Shown: positions 60,721 through 64,000 of the stretch, one piece after another
Position numbering within the stretch: the stretch's first letter is position 1
Layout: every line of letters begins with the position of its first letter
DNA from: Oasisia sp. SBJ-2009
Lineage: Eukaryota > Annelida > Polychaeta > Sabellida > Siboglinidae
Assembly: GCA_964017155.1 (NCBI GenBank)
Contig: OZ024862.1
Span: forward strand, 40,567,175-40,631,174
Reading direction: 5' to 3'
Length of the DNA stretch: 64,000 nucleotides
Position numbers and translations under genes: made by a program
The notes under the pieces: generated by a model
Seen by the model: the letters and a program-made list of their open reading frames with translations, nothing else
The model's database searches: none
What the model was told of the DNA's origin: nothing

Positions 60721-62335
60721 AGTGTCTACCATAGCCCATGGCTGCCCATAACTTTATCGTTCGGGGGCCACCCATAACTGCAACTTATCGTAGCTCGGTC
60801 CGCCACTTCAATATCATGATGACAATATGTCGGGGGCCGGGGGCAGCCCAACAGTAACGTGTCCGTCTCAATGGGCACTGCACCCCAACAACCTATCATG
60901 CGATTTCACCGTCAATTCGCCTGTTTTGAGCGGGTTACCGTAACGCTCGTTTGCGATGCCAGAAATATTGGCAGCGACGGGTGAAGACAGCGACGTTGAT
61001 TGAGCAACAATGCAACTGGACCGACAGTCGTGCGTGCTTCCACTCGCTCTCAATGGCAGACGATGTTATCGCCGCTATATAGGAAGTTGACGCGCACCGC
61101 CGAACTGGGTGATCTATTTCCCATCGACGCTGCTTCGTGACGACGACGTTGCCCGAAGGGGAATTGTTGCGTGTCCACAAACTGGGGTAGTGTAGGATGT
61201 TCGTGCTCCTACGTAATGCAGGAATAGTCACGGTTGGTTGGTTTCAATCGTCTGCGAATATGTGTCAAGAAAAAAGTATATTCAAGTTTGTATAGTTTTA
61301 TAACAGGCCTGTTTTCATCCCTGTTAGTATCATAGTGCGATGTTTGCACGATTTGTCAAAAACAAGTTATTATGTGGTGCAAAAGACAATTTGAATAAAA
61401 ACAAAAGGAACATACTGCATACAGCCTGCGTGTGTTTAGTGAAACTCACACAGGGGACGACACTGGTTCTGACAAGTAGACAGACGGGAAGTTAGAGGAG
61501 CCGACATAAAACTAGGTTAGAAGAACAATGACATTGGTTTTTAGAGAAAATACTTGAATGAATAAACGCATGAACGCTGAAGTGGCTGAGAAAATAAGAA
61601 TGAAATATGTAAAACATGTGTCGGAGATGAATGGGGAATAATGACAACGAAAGCCTGTGTAGGGGATGAACTCTCATAAAGGGAGGGAGGGGTATAAGAA
61701 TAAGCAGGAAAATCTCGGAGTAAAGTGTCACCGTCAGGAGGAGCTATATCTCACCCCAGGTAAGTTGTCACAATCAGGTATCACCCTCAGAAGATCATTG
61801 TTTTTCACAGAAAAGGTGTAATCCTCAGCTACTGTACTGCCCAAAGATACATATCTCCGTCGCATGCAGTGCTGGAGGTGGGGGAGACATACATGAAATC
61901 CGTGCGTCTGTCAAACAAGATTATACTAGTAAACCACATAGACATCTGAACCAACCTCCAAAATCGAGACTATATTCGGCGCCAGAGGATTTAGGCTTAG
62001 GACAACGCCTTTGTTGACACTTCGTTAAGACGCGTTAATGCTTTCAAAGATGGACCAAAATTAAACATACATAGCTTAAGAGTGTGACCTGCGTTTATCG
62101 AACGTTGAAGTGACCAGCTTTTGTCGAGGGCGGAGGAATATGTGAAATTTCATGAGAACTCACTGTAACCAAATAACCGTATGTAGTAGAGTGCTACCTG
62201 TTTCTGTTGTTTTCTGGTGAGTGGGTACTGGTGCCTGGGCGCTAGCCGCGGTCGTGCGCGCGCGCGTATGCGGCGACATACCTTCTAGTCAAAATTATTC
62301 TAATGAAACTGAAACACTCTTTAGTTCAGCAGCAA
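60721..62335. other. Intergenic, nothing recognised
   Basis: 60760-61250 is CpG-richer. The plus strand around 61050 reads MADDVIAAI then a stop and short fragments, too broken to assign. Confidence 0.35.
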
Positions 62336-62337
62336 GA

Positions 62338-62348
62338 CAAACACACAA

Positions 62349-62428
<80 letters not shown>

Positions 62429-62582
62429 AAACACACAAAAACACACACATAAATACACCCACGCACGCACGCACGCATACAAACAAACAAACAAACAAAC
62501 AAACACACACACATGCACGCACGCACGCATACACACACACAAACACACACACAAACACACACAAGCGCGCGCGCGAGCTACC
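62338..62582. repeat. CA microsatellite with AAAC and GCAC blocks
   Basis: Pure CA to about 62420, then ACAAACAC, GCACGCAC, AAACAAAC and CA blocks. Confidence 0.96.
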
Positions 62583-64000
62583 ACCTATATGCAGTGTATG
62601 CAGTGAAGCCTTCCACAAAATACACGGCTAGCTGCGAGTGATTGCATTGTATTCGCCGAACTGTCCTTACCTCCCAGAAAACAACATATCTCATGCGAGA
62701 CGCTGCTAACACCGCAAGTCCAACGAAGAGGCCAAAGTATTTAGTGTCTATGTGCCAGCTAATAAAATACGTGTCAATGTGTTTAGTAAGCTCGGTTTTT
62801 TGCACCATTGGCGGCAAAGCGAGTGCGTTTTGTGGTTAGAAACGATTCAATCATTCGGCAATAACATAGCTAAACACGCCAGTCAGCGGGGCCCTATCGT
62901 ATAAAATGGCGTGTTCCTCTAAGTGCAACCCAGTTGGCATGCGGACCAAGGTATTCGTCGGCCGTACATCTGCACGAGCGAGGGAGTTCAGAAGTCTCGC
63001 TAAACGTCTTTTTACAGCTGACGACGATATTTGCTTTGCGGTTAGAAACAGCTCAATCATGCGGCGAGAATTTCCTTTGAATAGCAATACCCCATCGACA
63101 AGGCGATGTCGACTTGCGGCATTCCGGTTCATCTACGAACAGCCGAAAACGCCAGGCAGATAGGTGATCCCTCATTTCCGAGGATTCACGAGCTTTCCCG
63201 TGGGTTCTTTCATAGGCGATAGATCGGTTACTGATAACATTGAATCGAACATTGCTAGGGTTATTTTAACTCGGCAGGGAAGGCATTCGGATGGCGCCTA
63301 GATAAGATATCACACAAATATACCTCTTCGGGGAATTATTGAGATTGCTTTGGCATTGAAGCCTGCACTACGAAATGAATATAAGTCTAGATTTCACAAT
63401 ATATGATGCATAACAACTGAATACAAAAATTTGAAAAACGGAAGAAAGTACTAGTATTTCTACATTGTTTAAAACAAATACAGCTGTAACTACAAATGAC
63501 AACACACACAATGACATACACATTGCGTCGCACTTGTTAGTACGGTGTACATCTTCTCGTATAAAACATTAACCACACCATAGTTCACAAGGTAAACCTA
63601 CTTCTACAAAAAATACAGTGATATACTCGGATTTGGCACGCCGCTTCGATACCACAGACGGGGAGGTAGCAGAGTCCAATTCCGTTAAGCTTGATTGCAT
63701 TTCACACAAATTGCCACGAGAAAACACCTCGTTCGGTACCGGTGTAAGCAGCACACACCGTCTGCCTAACTACGCTATCGTTGGGGGATCCTTTTTTAAG
63801 CGGCCGCTCCTTTTTATCCCGCATTTTAATTATATCTCAAGTTGCCAATTGCTCGCCTGCCAGCGAACTAAGCAAATGCTTGCGGCTACGTGTTTTTTGT
63901 TTGAGTCACGGAGTACAGGCAAACCTCGCCGTCATCTCTGGGTCCTCATTCACCGCTCACGCCAGCCTCGAGTTTCACCGACCGTCGAGGTGCGAGCCTT
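62583..64000. other. Unassigned sequence with a diverged direct repeat
   Basis: TGGTTAGAAACGATTCAATC at about 62833 and CGGTTAGAAACAGCTCAATC at about 63039 are similar over about 32 bp. Open frames of about 85-93 codons exist on both strands at 62850-63160, but I recognise no domain. The last 300 bp are GC-richer. Confidence 0.35.

Noticed and set aside
60115..60775. Long Cys/Val or His/Thr-rich frames over GT/CA repeats here and at 24.7-25.5, 47.6-48.2 and 62.3 kb
   Set aside because: Simple-sequence artefacts without domain structure or splice context.

Overview
This is a piece of an animal nuclear genome, AT-rich, with spliced genes, GT-AG introns, abundant microsatellites and decayed retrotransposons. 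Gene sequences and the style of the repeats (tRNA-derived SINEs with a GCGCTATA-type 3' end, many LINE fragments) fit a lophotrochozoan, most likely a mollusc. That placement is inference, not proof.

Gene-dense part (about 1-19 kb). Four conserved housekeeping genes were rebuilt exon by exon. They are the C-terminal half of GPAA1 (+, GPI transamidase subunit, cut by the window start), complete NDUFB5 (-, complex I subunit, 6 exons, 191 aa), complete SPAG7 (+, R3H-domain protein, 7 exons, 242 aa) and complete LYRM4/ISD11 (-, Fe-S cluster assembly factor, 3 exons, 91 aa). GPAA1 and NDUFB5 converge. NDUFB5 and SPAG7 are head to head with 189 bp between start codons, a likely bidirectional promoter. 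NDUFB5 and LYRM4 both serve mitochondria, but nothing suggests co-regulation beyond similar YY1-like start-site motifs.

Gene-poor part (about 19-64 kb). The only confident intact gene here is a small two-exon THAP-domain gene (31.3-32.1 kb). The rest is microsatellites, minisatellites, fragments of several kinds of non-LTR retrotransposon, a recurring SINE family, a 2.8 kb element with terminal inverted repeats, a perfect 92-bp-arm palindrome, and a 2.8 kb CpG-rich, apparently intronless and frame-broken reading region on the minus strand with zinc-finger-like motifs.

No defence system, biosynthetic cluster or other multi-gene novel system is visible. The best leads are the GPAA1 exon borders built from tandem repeats, the perfect palindrome, the TIR element, the zinc-finger-like pseudogene and a set of CTCF-like motifs.
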